Positions 26,691-35,746 of a stretch of DNA of 64,000 bases are shown piece by piece; positions within the stretch are counted from its first letter, which is position 1, and every line of letters begins with the position of its first letter. The position numbers and the translations under genes are program-made. The notes beneath the pieces are model-generated. The model was not told the origin of the DNA, did no database searches, and worked only from the letters and a program-made list of their open reading frames with translations. Origin of the DNA: Streptomyces sp. NBC_00190 (GTDB lineage Bacteria > Actinomycetota > Actinomycetes > Streptomycetales > Streptomycetaceae). The stretch is from assembly GCF_036203305.1 (NCBI RefSeq), contig NZ_CP108131.1, positions 558,001 to 622,000 of the forward strand. The letters are read 5' to 3'.

Positions 26691-27713
26691 TCAGCCGGTG
26701 AGCACCATCCGGAAGCGCGCGGCGCCCGAGAGCATCTTCTGGTAGGCCTCGTCGGCCTGGCTCAGCGGCACCGCCTCAACGGTCGGGCGGATCCCGTGCA
26801 GCACACTGAACGCCATGGTGTCCTGCACGTCCTGAGAGGTGCCGGACGGATGGCCGCGGACGATCCGTGCACTCATGAACAACTGCGTCGGGCGGATCTC
26901 CAGCGGCTCAGGGGCCGCGCCGATCACCACCAGCTCACCGCGGTGCGTCAGACCGTCCACGGTCGCGCTGATGGCGCTGGAGTTGGCAGCGGTGGCCAGG
27001 ACGACCTTGGCGCCGCCGAGGGACCGCAGCGCGTCCGCTACGCCCGTGCCCGCTGTGCTGTCGACGTAGTGGTGAGCGCCGAGCTGCATAGCGAAGTCCG
27101 CCTTGTCGGCCCCACGGGCGATGGCCACGGTCTCGAAGCCCATCGCCACCGCGTACTTCACGGCCAGGTGGCCGAGGCCACCGATGCCGAGCACGGCGAC
27201 CAGATCGCCCGGTCGCGCCGAGCTGCGCCGCAGTCCGTTGTACGTGGTCACTCCCGCGCAGGCCATGGGGCCCGCATCGGTGGCGGCCAGCGCGTCGGGG
27301 ATGCGGGCCAGGGCGTCGGCCGGCGCGATCAGCGCCTCCGCGAAACCCCCGTCGTATGCCCAGCCGGGGACCTTGAGGGCCTCGCAGACGATGAAATCGC
27401 CCTGCCTACAAGGTGTGCAGTGGCCACAGCTGCCGCCGAACCAGCCGACGGCCACCCGGTCACCGAGCTGCCAGCCCCGTTCCTGTGCCCCTTCGCCCAG
27501 GGCTTCGATGCGCCCGGCGACCTCGTGGCCGGGGACCAGCGGAAACCGGACGCCCGGCACCATGGCGCCCACGAAGACGGCATCGCTGTGGCAGACACCG
27601 CAGGCATCGACGGCGATGCGCACGTGGCCGGGCCCCGGCTGCGGCACCGCGCGCTCGACGATCTCGAACCGTCCGCCGGGGGAGGTGACCTGCGCGACTC
27701 GATAGGTACTCAT
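26691..27713 (-). CDS. Zinc-dependent alcohol dehydrogenase
   Basis: 340 residues of the medium-chain dehydrogenase family. Catalytic zinc ligands are in CGVCHSD and GHEVAG; structural-zinc cysteines are in CGHCTPCRQGDFIVC. The NAD(P) site is VLGIGGLGHLAVKYA. It is the AdhP/cinnamyl-type group, oxidising alcohols or reducing aldehydes in the cytoplasm. It lies 178 bases downstream of a TetR regulator on the same strand and may share its control, but I see no copy of the shared operator in the gap. Confidence 0.95.
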   Translation of the reverse strand: MSTYRVAQVTSPGGRFEIVERAVPQPGPGHVRIAVDACGVCHSDAVFVGAMVPGVRFPLVPGHEVAGRIEALGEGAQERGWQLGDRVAVGWFGGSCGHCTPCRQGDFIVCEALKVPGWAYDGGFAEALIAPADALARIPDALAATDAGPMACAGVTTYNGLRRSSARPGDLVAVLGIGGLGHLAVKYAVAMGFETVAIARGADKADFAMQLGAHHYVDSTAGTGVADALRSLGGAKVVLATAANSSAISATVDGLTHRGELVVIGAAPEPLEIRPTQLFMSARIVRGHPSGTSQDVQDTMAFSVLHGIRPTVEAVPLSQADEAYQKMLSGAARFRMVLTG

Positions 27714-27890
27714 CCGGTCCTCTCCCAGAAACGGACTCGACGCCCCCGCATTTCCAGCAGAACAGCTCCGTCCCGATCTCGCGCGCCGAATCGGAAGGAG
27801 GACCGCACCAGGTCACACCCTGACCGCGGGATGGTCGTGACCGGGCGGCGGGTGCTGGTATTCCGGCAGTGCGGCCACCCCGTGGAGCTG

Positions 27891-28469
27891 TCACGCGTTG
27901 GGCGGGGCGGCTCGCATGCCCCCGAGCAGGGTGGCCAGGTAGCGGCGTGCAGTGTCGATCCGGCCGGCGGGAGCGCCGCCGCGGACCTCGACGGCGTGGG
28001 CGATGCCGCACATCAGCGGGACGAGGTCGCCGGAGGCGACATCGGGGCGGACCACCCCGGCCTCGAGGGCCCGGTCCAGGAGTCTGCTGCCGGACGACTT
28101 CAGTGACTTCTTGAGTTCCGTCGTCCTCGGCAGCGTGTCCGTGGTTGTGGCGGTGACCGGAGCCAGGGAGGCTTCGGCGACCTGCGCCTCGACGACGCGG
28201 CGCAGGAAGCCCTCGAACGCGCGCCAGGGGTCGGGGTCGGCCAGCGCCCGCTCGCCGTGCTCGGCCAGGGCTTCCAGGCAGGGAGCGGCAATGGTCTCCA
28301 GCAGCGCCTCGGGAGTGGCGAAGTGCCGGTAGACAGTGCCGACTCCCAGTCCGGCGCGGCGGGCGACGTCGTTGAGCTGCAGCGGTGCGCCCTGGTCGAC
28401 CAGGACGCGGGCGACGGCGACGATCCGCTCCCAGTTGCGGGCCGCGTCCTTGCGCAGGGGTGTTGTCAT
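27891..28469 (-). CDS. TetR family transcriptional regulator
   Basis: 192 residues from the ATG at 28469; the longer frame upstream lacks homology. The N-terminal HTH is RIVAVARVLVDQGAPLQLND followed by VARRAGLGVGTVYRHFATPE (about 14-54). The C-terminal ligand/dimer domain follows, with the TetR_C-like SGDLVPLMCGIAHAVEV segment. A matching inverted repeat (CGGAT-N5-ATCCG) lies just upstream of its own start and twice upstream of the neighbouring SDR gene, so it is probably an autorepressor controlling the SDR and perhaps the alcohol dehydrogenase. Confidence 0.93.
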   Translation of the reverse strand: MTTPLRKDAARNWERIVAVARVLVDQGAPLQLNDVARRAGLGVGTVYRHFATPEALLETIAAPCLEALAEHGERALADPDPWRAFEGFLRRVVEAQVAEASLAPVTATTTDTLPRTTELKKSLKSSGSRLLDRALEAGVVRPDVASGDLVPLMCGIAHAVEVRGGAPAGRIDTARRYLATLLGGMRAAPPNA

Positions 28470-28484
28470 GGGAAACATGCTAAT

Positions 28485-28499
28485 CGGATGGCTCATCCG
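28485..28499. promoter_or_regulatory. Predicted TetR operator, site C
   Basis: CGGAT-GGCTC-ATCCG, 16 bases upstream of the tetR start codon. The same 5+5+5 inverted repeat recurs twice upstream of the SDR gene. Confidence 0.65.
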
Positions 28500-28530
28500 G
28501 ATGCTCCGGGCGCCCGTACCCGCACAACGG

Positions 28531-29421
28531 TCAGGTGGTCGTGAGGGGTGCGTGCCGTTCGCTGAGCCGGCGCACGGCTTCGACGACGCGGGCATCTCTC
28601 GCCGTACGGATCGGCGCTGCCGGGCGCGCCTGGGCGTCGATGACGATGCCGCTCCGGCCCTCCAGAGCGTCATCGGTGGCGGCGGCGATCGAGGGCCGGG
28701 CGGCCACGGACGCCGGACCCGAGGTCGAGCGTTCGAACTTGCGGCGTACCAGCGGCCACAGCAGCCGGAGGGCGGGCGAGACGATCTTCGGGTCGGTCAT
28801 GGTGCCGTTGGTCATGTCGGTCGCGGCGCCTCCGGGGTCGGCGGCGAAGACCGATACTCCCGTGCCGTCCAGCCGTGCGGCCAGGTCAAGGGTGTAGGCG
28901 AGGTTGGCGAGCTTGGCACGGCCGTACCAGTGGAAACCGTAGTAGCCGCCGGGCGGCTCCACGTCGTCGAAGACCCGCTTGGCGAGGGCGACCGCGCCCG
29001 AGGTGACGTTCACGATCCTGCTCGGCGCACCGGCCGTCATTGTGGGCAGCAGTAGTTCCGTCAGCAGGTACGGGGAGAGGTGGTTGACGACGAATGACGC
29101 CTCGATTCCGTCGACGGCCTGCCGGGCCGGGAACATGGCCCCGACGTTGTTGACCAGCACCGTCAGCGGTTCACCCGAGGCGGCATGGTCGGAGGCGATC
29201 CGGTCGGCAAGCGCGCGTACCTCTGCGAGCGAGGCGAGGTCGGCCGACAGGTACCGGGCCGGGTGTGCCGGGTTCGTCGCGTTGATGCGGTCGACCGCCC
29301 GGGCGCCCCGGTCGGCATTGCGTCCGACCACAGTGACCGAGAACCCGGCAGCAGCCAGCCCCAGCGCCGTCTCCAAACCGATGCCGGCCGTCCCGGCCGT
29401 GACCACCGCTGTCTTCCTCAT
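28531..29421 (-). CDS. Short-chain dehydrogenase/reductase
   Basis: 296 residues from the ATG at 29421, behind GGAGGGG. NAD(P) motif VVTAGTAGIGLETALGLAAAG, NNVG (VLVNNVGAMFP), the catalytic Ser in VNVTSGAV and YGRAKLANLAYTL (Tyr-x-x-x-Lys). It resembles WWOX/retinol dehydrogenase-type SDRs. It lies 61 bases upstream of tetR on the same strand and has two tandem copies of the predicted operator before it. Together with the alcohol dehydrogenase this looks like a small TetR-controlled redox set, perhaps for detoxifying a carbonyl compound. Confidence 0.92.
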   Translation of the reverse strand: MRKTAVVTAGTAGIGLETALGLAAAGFSVTVVGRNADRGARAVDRINATNPAHPARYLSADLASLAEVRALADRIASDHAASGEPLTVLVNNVGAMFPARQAVDGIEASFVVNHLSPYLLTELLLPTMTAGAPSRIVNVTSGAVALAKRVFDDVEPPGGYYGFHWYGRAKLANLAYTLDLAARLDGTGVSVFAADPGGAATDMTNGTMTDPKIVSPALRLLWPLVRRKFERSTSGPASVAARPSIAAATDDALEGRSGIVIDAQARPAAPIRTARDARVVEAVRRLSERHAPLTTT

Positions 29422-29446
29422 GTGCCCCTCCACCCAGCCAAACATC

Positions 29447-29461
29447 CGGATACTTCATCCG
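29447..29461. promoter_or_regulatory. Predicted TetR operator, site B
   Basis: CGGAT-ACTTC-ATCCG, about 26 bases upstream of the SDR start codon. Confidence 0.65.
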
Positions 29462-29485
29462 CTTGGCAGGACGATAACACGCAAC

Positions 29486-29500
29486 CGGATTAGGCATCCG
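29486..29500. promoter_or_regulatory. Predicted TetR operator, site A
   Basis: CGGAT-TAGGC-ATCCG within a longer AACCGGAT/ATCCGGTT repeat (29483-29503). Its centre is 39 bases from that of site B. Confidence 0.65.
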
Positions 29501-29648
29501 GTTAGGGTTTCGGTCAGCGGCTCAGGCATTGGCCGGACAGCTTGAAGCCGCAGGGGACGCAGCATCCGCCGCCGCGGCACGGCGAGACGGCCGAAACCGA
29601 GGAGGCGCACTCCGCGCAGCGTCGGCTTCGGCGGGACGGAGGTACTGC

Positions 29649-30049
29649 TCAGCGCTGGTGGCGCAGGCGGCACCACAGCGGCATGCCGAACCACAGCCAG
29701 ACCACGCCGCTGAGGATCACGGACGCCAGGAGTGCGGACTGCTCATGGCCATCATGAGGAGGACCAGTCCGACCAGTGCCAACCTGTTCGAGACCGTGAC
29801 GAGTGTGGCCCGCATGCCACAGCGGAAGACGACGAAGCCCAGCAGGATCTGGACGCTGGTCTGGGCGACGCGAACCTCCTGTAAGAGCTCGGCGTACGCC
29901 CTGTCCTGGTCCAGCTCAGGCCGCGCCTCCCGGTCTGGCGGTGAAGCCGTGGGGGAATCGCCCGCACGCCGCGGCGCGGTGAGAGGCGTACGGGGACGGC
30001 GGTGCTCAGGAACCGGCAGGAGGGCCGGCCTCTTGATCGTGGGGGCCAT
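29649..30049 (-). pseudogene. DUF6328-type membrane protein, internally deleted and frameshifted
   Basis: The frame starting MAPTIKRPALLPVPEHRRPR contains RAYAELLQEVRVAQTSVQIL, the signature opening of the DUF6328 membrane family. It then jumps from the first helix (QILLGF) straight to LVTVSNRLALVGLVLLMMAM, omitting about 60 residues with two helices. It next hits a frameshift near 29748, after which another frame gives ALLASVILSGVVWLWFGMPL and ends at the stop near 29649. Two lesions in a short gene make it a clear pseudogene. Confidence 0.8.
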
Positions 30050-30240
30050 CGCGTTGCCCCTTCCGAGTGGGGAATGGGTGGGGGTGGCGGCGGGCAATTC
30101 AGGAGGCACCCGACCCGCATGCACTACCCCTGGCCGAACCCCCGCCGAAATTCTGGTGAACACGTGCACGAGGGCCCTCGCCCTCCGGTTCACCCCGCAC
30201 CGCCCGGCAGGCCGTACCTCGTCACGTCGCCTCATGCCCC

Positions 30241-30993
30241 GGCGAGGACTTCGTAGGCGCCGTCCGCGAGGACGAGCGGGTGCGCGTGATCGTGGTGCAG
30301 AGCGCCGACCCGGACTTCTTCGTCGCCCACGTCGACCTGGGCTTCATGCTCGAGCCGGCGACCTTCGCGGAGCTGGCCAACCCGGACGCCGGCACCGGAG
30401 GCGACGAAGCTCTGATCAACCCGATGCAGAAGCTGATGCTGCGCCTGCGCGCGCTGCCGCAGGTGACGATCGCCAAGCTCACCGGGCGTCTTCGGGGCGG
30501 CGGCAACGAGCTGGCGATGGCGCTCGACATGCGCTTCGCCGCCCGGGGACAGACCTGGCTCGCCCAGCCCGAGACCCGGATGGGCATCATCCCCGGAGGC
30601 GGCGGCACCCAGCTGCTGCCCCCGCTGGTCGGGCGGGCCACGGCCCTGGAGGTGATCCTCGGTGGGAACCTGTTCGACGCGGAGGTGGCCGAAAGGTACA
30701 GCTGGATCAACCGCGCGCTACAGGCCGGGGAGCTCGACGGTTTCGTCGACGCCCTCGCCGGGCGAATCGCCGCACTGCGTCCGGAGCAGATCGCCGCCGC
30801 GAAAGCCGCCGACGGCGCCGCGGCGACCAGCGGCAGCCTGCCGGAGGGACTCGGGGAGGAGAGCAAGGCCCTGAGCGGGGTCTACCCGGCACCGGACGCC
30901 GTCGTCGATCGCATACGAGCCGCCGTGGCGGGCGGCGCCCAGACCCGCGAGGGCGAACTCGACCTGGAGGCGTCACTGGACCGTACCGCCTGA
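30241..30993 (+). pseudogene. Enoyl-CoA hydratase/isomerase, 5'-truncated
   Basis: The frame from about 30241 reads DFVGAVREDERVRVIVVQSA then DPDFFVAHVDLGFM, the middle of a crotonase-fold protein. It includes the second oxyanion-hole region LRGGGNELAMALDMRFAARG and PETRMGIIPGGGGTQLLPPL. About 30-40 residues of the usual N-terminus (first beta-strands) are missing, and the DNA upstream is unrelated. A GTG at 30280 could start a 237-residue product. Probably non-functional given the truncation and the broken neighbours, but expression cannot be excluded. Confidence 0.6.
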
Positions 30994-31130
30994 GCCGTAC
31001 GCCGCCGGGCGGGCGGCATTGCTCACAGGTCTTCGCCCCTTCACTGGTCAGTCAGGGTGTACTCGACCCGCGGCGGCACCCGTCAGCCTGTTCATCCGCA
31101 CCGCCTGCTTCGCCCCTCCGGGGTCCGCGC

Positions 31131-31734
31131 TCAGTCCTCGGCCGCCAAGTCCCGTACGGGACTGCCGAGGACTCCGGCGGTGAAGGTCGCCAGCTTCCTG
31201 CGCATCTCCTCGCGGGCCATGCCCTTCTCGCCGGCCAGATACTCGACGAGATCGGCTCGGGTGGCAGCCAGCAGCGCATGGGCGGCGAAGTCGCTGTCGG
31301 CCAGACCGGGGATCTGCTCCAGCAGGTCGCGGAGCAGGGTCTGCCATCGCTCGTAGTGATCCGTCCGATAGGGGCTGTCCGATCCGGTGCCCTCCAGGGC
31401 CAGGGCGAGGTGCCGGTTGTCGAGCTTGAAGCACAGGACGGCGTCGAGCAGGGCCGGTACACGCTGAAGCGGCGCGGTGGCGGGCCCGAGCGGTGGCGGG
31501 CCCTCTTCGACGGCGTTCCTGACCGGTTCGAGCCGTGCGTCATACAGCGCGCGGATCAGCCCGGTCGGTCCCCGAAGGCACGGAAGAGCGTCGCCTTGCC
31601 GACGCCGGCTCGGCCGCGATGTCGGCCATGGTCACGTCCTCGGGGCTGCGGCACTGAGCGAAGAGGGTGTCGGCGGCCGCAAGGGCGGCTGCCCGGTTAC
31701 GGACCGCGTCCTTGCGCGGCTTTCTCTCGGACAT
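31131..31734 (-). pseudogene. TetR family regulator, double frameshift
   Basis: The start MSERKPRKDAVRNRAAALAA leads into SPEDVTMADIAAE, a TetR HTH. A one-base shift near 31600 then moves the recognition helix GVGKATLFRAFGDR to another frame, and a second shift near 31570 moves TGLIRALYDARLEPVRNAVE to a third frame, which runs to a normal C-terminus (GVLGSPVRDLAAED). Correcting both shifts gives a roughly 200-residue TetR. Two independent lesions favour decay over sequencing error. Confidence 0.8.
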
Positions 31735-31756
31735 GTGACTTCCTCCATTTGCGATC

Positions 31757-31771
31757 CGGACCAGCGGTCCG
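31757..31771. promoter_or_regulatory. Palindromic operator upstream of the broken tetR
   Basis: CGGACC-AGC-GGTCCG, a perfect 6+3+6 inverted repeat between the TetR pseudogene and the divergent NmrA scrap, where an autorepressor site would lie. The site survives although both flanking genes are broken. Confidence 0.55.
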
Positions 31772-31774
31772 TAA

Positions 31775-32038
31775 GCGCTCAGCCACGACGACGTCGCCGA
31801 CATCGTCACGCAGGTCAGAGGCCGCCCCGTGGTCCACCGCCACCTGACATACGAACAGATGCGGGACCTCCTGGCCGCGGTGATGCCGCTGGAGTTCGCC
31901 GCGATGCTCGCCGGCATGGACCGCGCCATCGCCGAGGGAGCCGAGGACCGTACGACCGATACCGTCCAGCGCCTCACCGGCCGCCCACCGCGCAGTTTCC
32001 GGCTGGTCGCCGAACGGGAGCTGGCACGCGACGGATGA
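31775..32038 (+). pseudogene. C-terminal fragment of an NmrA/NAD(P)H-binding protein
   Basis: Directly after an in-frame TAA (31772-31774) the frame reads ALSHDDVADIVTQVRGRPVV and HRHLTYEQMRDLLAAVMPLE, then TGRPPRSFRLVAERELARDG. This is the C-terminal third of an NmrA-like reductase, a family often encoded divergently from a TetR. The Rossmann domain is missing, so the gene was deleted up to here. Confidence 0.65.
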
Positions 32039-32130
32039 CGGGCACTGGTGTGGGCGCAGGGAGCCGCCCGGCACCTACGACACCCAGTGAGAAGACGTCG
32101 TGCGGTGTGACCCGGCGGCGGCCCCGCCGG

Positions 32131-33531
32131 CTATGCCACGGGGCCGAGGTCTCCTTCGAGTACGGTCCGGATGATATGAGGCCGGTCCCAGAGGGCAAGC
32201 AGCTCATTGGCGATGGCCACGATGGACAAAGCGTCCTGGTCACCGTGAACCATGACGGCGGCGGCCGACAGGCAGCGGGGGACGGCTCCGGCATCGAGGA
32301 GGACTCGCCATTCCCGGTGACCGAGTTCCAGGAACTCCAGTCCGGTGAGCTCGGCGATCTCCAGAGGGTCGGCGAGTGTGCCGGGGTAGGCGGTGAGGGT
32401 CCGCAGCCGCGGCAGCCCGGTCAAGGGCGCAAGACTGAGCGGCGGACCGTCCCATACACCGATGGACAGAACCTCCAGGCCGGGGTGGACGGCGGCCTCG
32501 ATGCTCCGCGTGCTGGATGCGTTGACCCAAGCCGCGGCGGGTGGCCGCCGAACCTCCTCGCTACCGGGCTCCGCGCTGGGCCGGTCCAGGACCAGGTCGG
32601 TGAGGGAGTCCGCGACGAGTCCGGCACCGACGCTCTCCTCGTGGGAGAGGATGATGATCTGTCCGGTGTGTCCGCGGGGGCCGGGAGTCAGATCGACGGC
32701 CAGCCGGTCACCGCCTCCGTTGTCCCCGAACACGATCCAGCCCGGCGAGCCGACCAGCCCCTGCACTGCGGCGTCGGGCCGGATGTCGACCGCATCCATC
32801 GCCGCGAACTCCCAGGGGCTGTAGCGGGTCGCCGCCTCGGCGACGTACAGGTCGTCCAAGCCGAAGAGTTCGCAGCGGACCGCCTCGGAATGGCGGCGCG
32901 CAGCCTCGTAGTCGCCGCGCCAGTCCTCCCAGTCGGCCCGTGTCACCCGGTAGAGCACTTTGAGTTCGTCGGGCAGGGCGATGCCCAGGCGCGATTCCGC
33001 CGCGGCGATCTCGGCTTCCGTGGCGCCGACGGCGCCGGGCAGGCGTTCGCGGAGCGTCCGCTCCAGCAGCACGGGGTCCACCGACGGCGCCGGCACCGCT
33101 CCCGGTACCGGATCGGGAAGGCGATGCCAGGGCTCGGGACGCGAGCCCTCGACGAGAACGAGCGCCCCGGGATGCGGACCGATGCCCGGCTCCACGGCCG
33201 GGCCGGGTTCGAGCAGGTGAAGCAGAGTCCTCCCCGACGGCTCGATCTCCACCGCGAAGGAAACGGCGTCGACGCCGTCCTTCGCCAGAGCGCTGCGCAC
33301 CCGCTCCACGGCATCGTGCTCGTCGCGAATGTCCTCCAGCTGGGCAGCGCGGCCAAGGGGCGGCAACCGTCGTTTCAGGGGCACGCTCCATCCACTCTGG
33401 CCGATACGGCCCGCCACACGACCGCCCGGGGCCGCGAGTTGCTCCGCGTGTTCCGCCCGCAGCAGCCGCAGTACGGGCTCCCAGGTCACGAAGTCGTGAA
33501 CCGAAGGAGTGGGGTTCCGTTGATCATCCAT
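32131..33531 (-). CDS. SMI1/KNR4 (SUKH) family protein
   Basis: 466 residues from the ATG at 33531. The SUKH core sits at about residues 160-310: TEAEIAAAESRLGIALPDEL followed by KVLYRVTRADWEDWRG, then WIVFGDNGGGDRLAVDLTPG and GQIIILSHE. The flanking N-terminal region (about 1-150) and the C-terminal leucine-rich-like part (LTGLPRLRTLTAYPGTLADP) are unusual additions. SUKH proteins are classically immunity proteins against polymorphic nuclease toxins and also cell-wall regulators in fungi. No toxin is adjacent, so the partner is unknown. Confidence 0.8.
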   Translation of the reverse strand: MDDQRNPTPSVHDFVTWEPVLRLLRAEHAEQLAAPGGRVAGRIGQSGWSVPLKRRLPPLGRAAQLEDIRDEHDAVERVRSALAKDGVDAVSFAVEIEPSGRTLLHLLEPGPAVEPGIGPHPGALVLVEGSRPEPWHRLPDPVPGAVPAPSVDPVLLERTLRERLPGAVGATEAEIAAAESRLGIALPDELKVLYRVTRADWEDWRGDYEAARRHSEAVRCELFGLDDLYVAEAATRYSPWEFAAMDAVDIRPDAAVQGLVGSPGWIVFGDNGGGDRLAVDLTPGPRGHTGQIIILSHEESVGAGLVADSLTDLVLDRPSAEPGSEEVRRPPAAAWVNASSTRSIEAAVHPGLEVLSIGVWDGPPLSLAPLTGLPRLRTLTAYPGTLADPLEIAELTGLEFLELGHREWRVLLDAGAVPRCLSAAAVMVHGDQDALSIVAIANELLALWDRPHIIRTVLEGDLGPVA

Positions 33532-33815
33532 GCGAAGACCGTACGCGGGGCCGCTGACACCCGATCCCGTCGGTCCTTCGTGGGCGACCTCCCCCGTCAC
33601 ACCCGTCATGTGCCCGAGCGTTCTCGATGCCGCGTCAGACAACGTTCGCCGCGGTGAGGCCCGCGCGATGACCTTTGTGATACTTTCGGCGTCGCCGTGC
33701 AGCACTGCGCATTCGAGGAGGTGAGACCGATCAACACTGTGACACGTCGGGTCTCCCTCCTTTGCATGGTTTAGGGAGCGCCCGCACAAGGCATCCCGAA
33801 AGGCTTGAAACGCTG

Positions 33816-34544
33816 ATGCGCTTCACCTCCCAGACGTCGTCGGACGGCGTCACCGAACAGTTCTTCACTCTCGACGAGATCCCCGGCGTGCTGTGGACAC
33901 CGAAAGACGCCCGCGGCACGCGTCCCCTGATCCTGCTGGGCCACGGCGGCAGGCAGCACAAGACGGCCCCCGGCAACGTGTCCCGCGCGCGTCGTTACGC
34001 CGCCGAAGGCTTCGCGGTCGTCGCGATCGACGCGCCCAACCACGGCGACCGCCCCGAGGACGAGGAGTTCGGCCGGATCGCGGCCGAGATGCGGGCCGGC
34101 ATGGCAGCCGGTGAGAACCCGGGCGCGCTGGTCGCCGGCATGCACAGCCATCTGGCAGGTCAGGCCGTCGCGGACTGGCAGGCGGTCCTGACCGCAGTCC
34201 AGCGCCTCGACCAGGTCGGCGTCGGCCCGGTGGGCTACTGCGGGATGTCGATGGGCTGCGGGCTCGGCATCCCGCTCATCGCCGCCGAGCCCCGGATCCG
34301 CGCCGCGGTGCTGGGCCTGCTCGGCGTGCACGGACTGGCCGAAGACGCCGCGCGCATCACCGTGCCGGTGCAGTTCCTGGTCCAGTGGGACGACCAGATG
34401 GTGCCGCGGGACCAGAGCCTGGCCTTGTTCGACGCCCTGGCCTCGGCTGAGAAGACACTGCACGCCAACCCCGGCAAGCACGGCGATGTGCCGTCGTTCG
34501 AAGTGGACAGCTCGCTGAGGTTCTTCACCCGGCATGTGAGCTGA
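33816..34544 (+). CDS. Alpha/beta hydrolase (dienelactone hydrolase-like)
   Basis: 242 residues from the ATG at 33816. The fold opens with RPLILLGHGGRQHK (oxyanion region), the nucleophile elbow is GYCGMSMGCGLG (Ser in GMSMG), the acid is in PVQFLVQWDDQMVPRDQ, and the catalytic His is in PGKHGDVPSFE. The absence of a signal peptide places it in the cytoplasm. Family members hydrolyse esters, lactones or peptides. It is a single gene, with a divergent SUKH gene 284 bases upstream. Confidence 0.9.
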   Translation: MRFTSQTSSDGVTEQFFTLDEIPGVLWTPKDARGTRPLILLGHGGRQHKTAPGNVSRARRYAAEGFAVVAIDAPNHGDRPEDEEFGRIAAEMRAGMAAGENPGALVAGMHSHLAGQAVADWQAVLTAVQRLDQVGVGPVGYCGMSMGCGLGIPLIAAEPRIRAAVLGLLGVHGLAEDAARITVPVQFLVQWDDQMVPRDQSLALFDALASAEKTLHANPGKHGDVPSFEVDSSLRFFTRHVS

Positions 34545-34619
34545 CACGACGTCACAGTGCCCGAACGCGCTGACCGGGACCCGTTCCCGGCCAGCGCGTT
34601 CGGCCAGACTGCCCGGAGC

Positions 34620-34852
34620 ATGGCCGAGCGGGCGAAGGTGCGGGAGATCGACGACGATGACTCGACCATCTGGCCGGGGATCGCCGGGCCTTGCCTGCCT
34701 GGACCTCTGTGGGCGGGAGGCCGTCCCCGCCGACTCAGCCCTGAGACCCGCACCGCGAGGCGAAGCTGGACCGGATCGAGGAGGTCCTGGGCCTCTTCCC
34801 GGACCGGGTCTTCGAGTTCGACGAGTTTGGCCCGCTCGGGATCCGGCCGTAG
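34620..34852 (+). mobile_element. IS630-family transposase remnant
   Basis: Broken frames match an IS630-type transposase in order. MAERAKVREI is the N-terminal HTH. LACLDL and, one base out of frame, LWAGGRPRRLSP give the ACLD-x-x-WAGGRP motif. DPHREAKLDRIEEVLGLFPD and RVFEFDEFGPLGIRP come from the DDE catalytic core. At least two frameshifts and a large internal deletion separate them. It is too short to be mobile, and I found no terminal inverted repeats. Confidence 0.75.
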
Positions 34853-35086
34853 GCGGACTCGGGCTGGGCCGAGCGAAAACCACCCCGACCACACCCGTCG
34901 CGCAGACACCCGGAACACGAAACAGCCGACGCCTGTCGACGCGTCGCGGTCGTCCGTGCACCTCCAGGACACACCCTGAACCCGGGAAAGCTTCCCGGCC
35001 ACAGCACTAGCGGTAACGGCGCTCGGGAGCAGGACGGCAACGGCGGAGCCGCCCGCTCCCACGGGTCGTTCGGACGCAGCCGGGGG

Positions 35087-35677
35087 TCAACGCGTGACGT
35101 GGAACTCGTTCCCGCCGGCGTCGAGGAACTCGCCGGGTTCCCCGTCGTGACGGGTGACCTCCAGCCGCAGCCTGTTCCGTGCCGTCTTCGGCGCCGCAGG
35201 CGGCCCCATCACCAGCGAGACCGTGCTGGTGGGCCTCCGGCGAAGCCGGACGCCCCAGTCGTGGGACTCGACCGCGTGCCAGTCGGCCTGGGACTGCCAG
35301 AAGGCCCGCTGCGGATGGTCGTCCTCCTCGGCGACGTCGAGGCAGATCGCGACGATGCCGGAGTCGGCGAGCACTCCGGGGTGACCGGGACGCAGCACGC
35401 AGAACTCGTTGCCCTCCGGATCAGCCAGCACGTCCCACGGGACGTCCCCCTGGCCGATGTCGGCCCGCGTCGCGCCGAGTGTGAGCAGGCGCGCCACCTC
35501 GGCCTCCCAGTCCGGCCCCCCGGCCAGGTCGATGTGGAGCCGGTTCTTGTGCACCTTCGGCTTCGCGGTCGGCACGAACCGCAGCTGCAAGCCGCCCGTC
35601 CGGCCCTGCGTCGCGTCCAGCCAGAAGCGGTCCATGAGCGCAACATCCAGTGCGTCGATCACGATCCCGGTCAGCAT
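35087..35677 (-). CDS. VOC family protein, two-module glyoxalase-like
   Basis: 196 residues from the ATG at 35677, MLTGIVIDALDVALMDRFWL. Two VOC-type modules: the first ends in DVPWDVLADPEGNEFCVLRP, and the second ends in GGNEFHVTR, both with the D-P-x-G-N-E-F type closing strand. It is a glyoxalase-like protein, of the type often annotated as an antibiotic-resistance or dioxygenase-related protein, with unknown ligand. The upstream extension of this frame encodes an IS5 scrap and should not be counted as part of the gene. Confidence 0.85.
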   Translation of the reverse strand: MLTGIVIDALDVALMDRFWLDATQGRTGGLQLRFVPTAKPKVHKNRLHIDLAGGPDWEAEVARLLTLGATRADIGQGDVPWDVLADPEGNEFCVLRPGHPGVLADSGIVAICLDVAEEDDHPQRAFWQSQADWHAVESHDWGVRLRRRPTSTVSLVMGPPAAPKTARNRLRLEVTRHDGEPGEFLDAGGNEFHVTR

Positions 35678-35746
35678 CCCGTTCCCCCAAGCCGTCGAAC
35701 CCGTCGCCTGCTCATTGTCGCCCCCGCTGTCGGAGTGCCGTTCGGA

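Noticed and set aside
29529..31847. 772-codon plus-strand open frame over the decay island
   Set aside because: Contains long Arg/Gly/Pro runs and crosses several recognisable minus- and plus-strand gene remnants in another frame.
31477..33657. 726-codon plus-strand open frame opposite the SUKH gene
   Set aside because: Low-complexity composition and no ribosome site; the minus strand encodes a clear SUKH domain.
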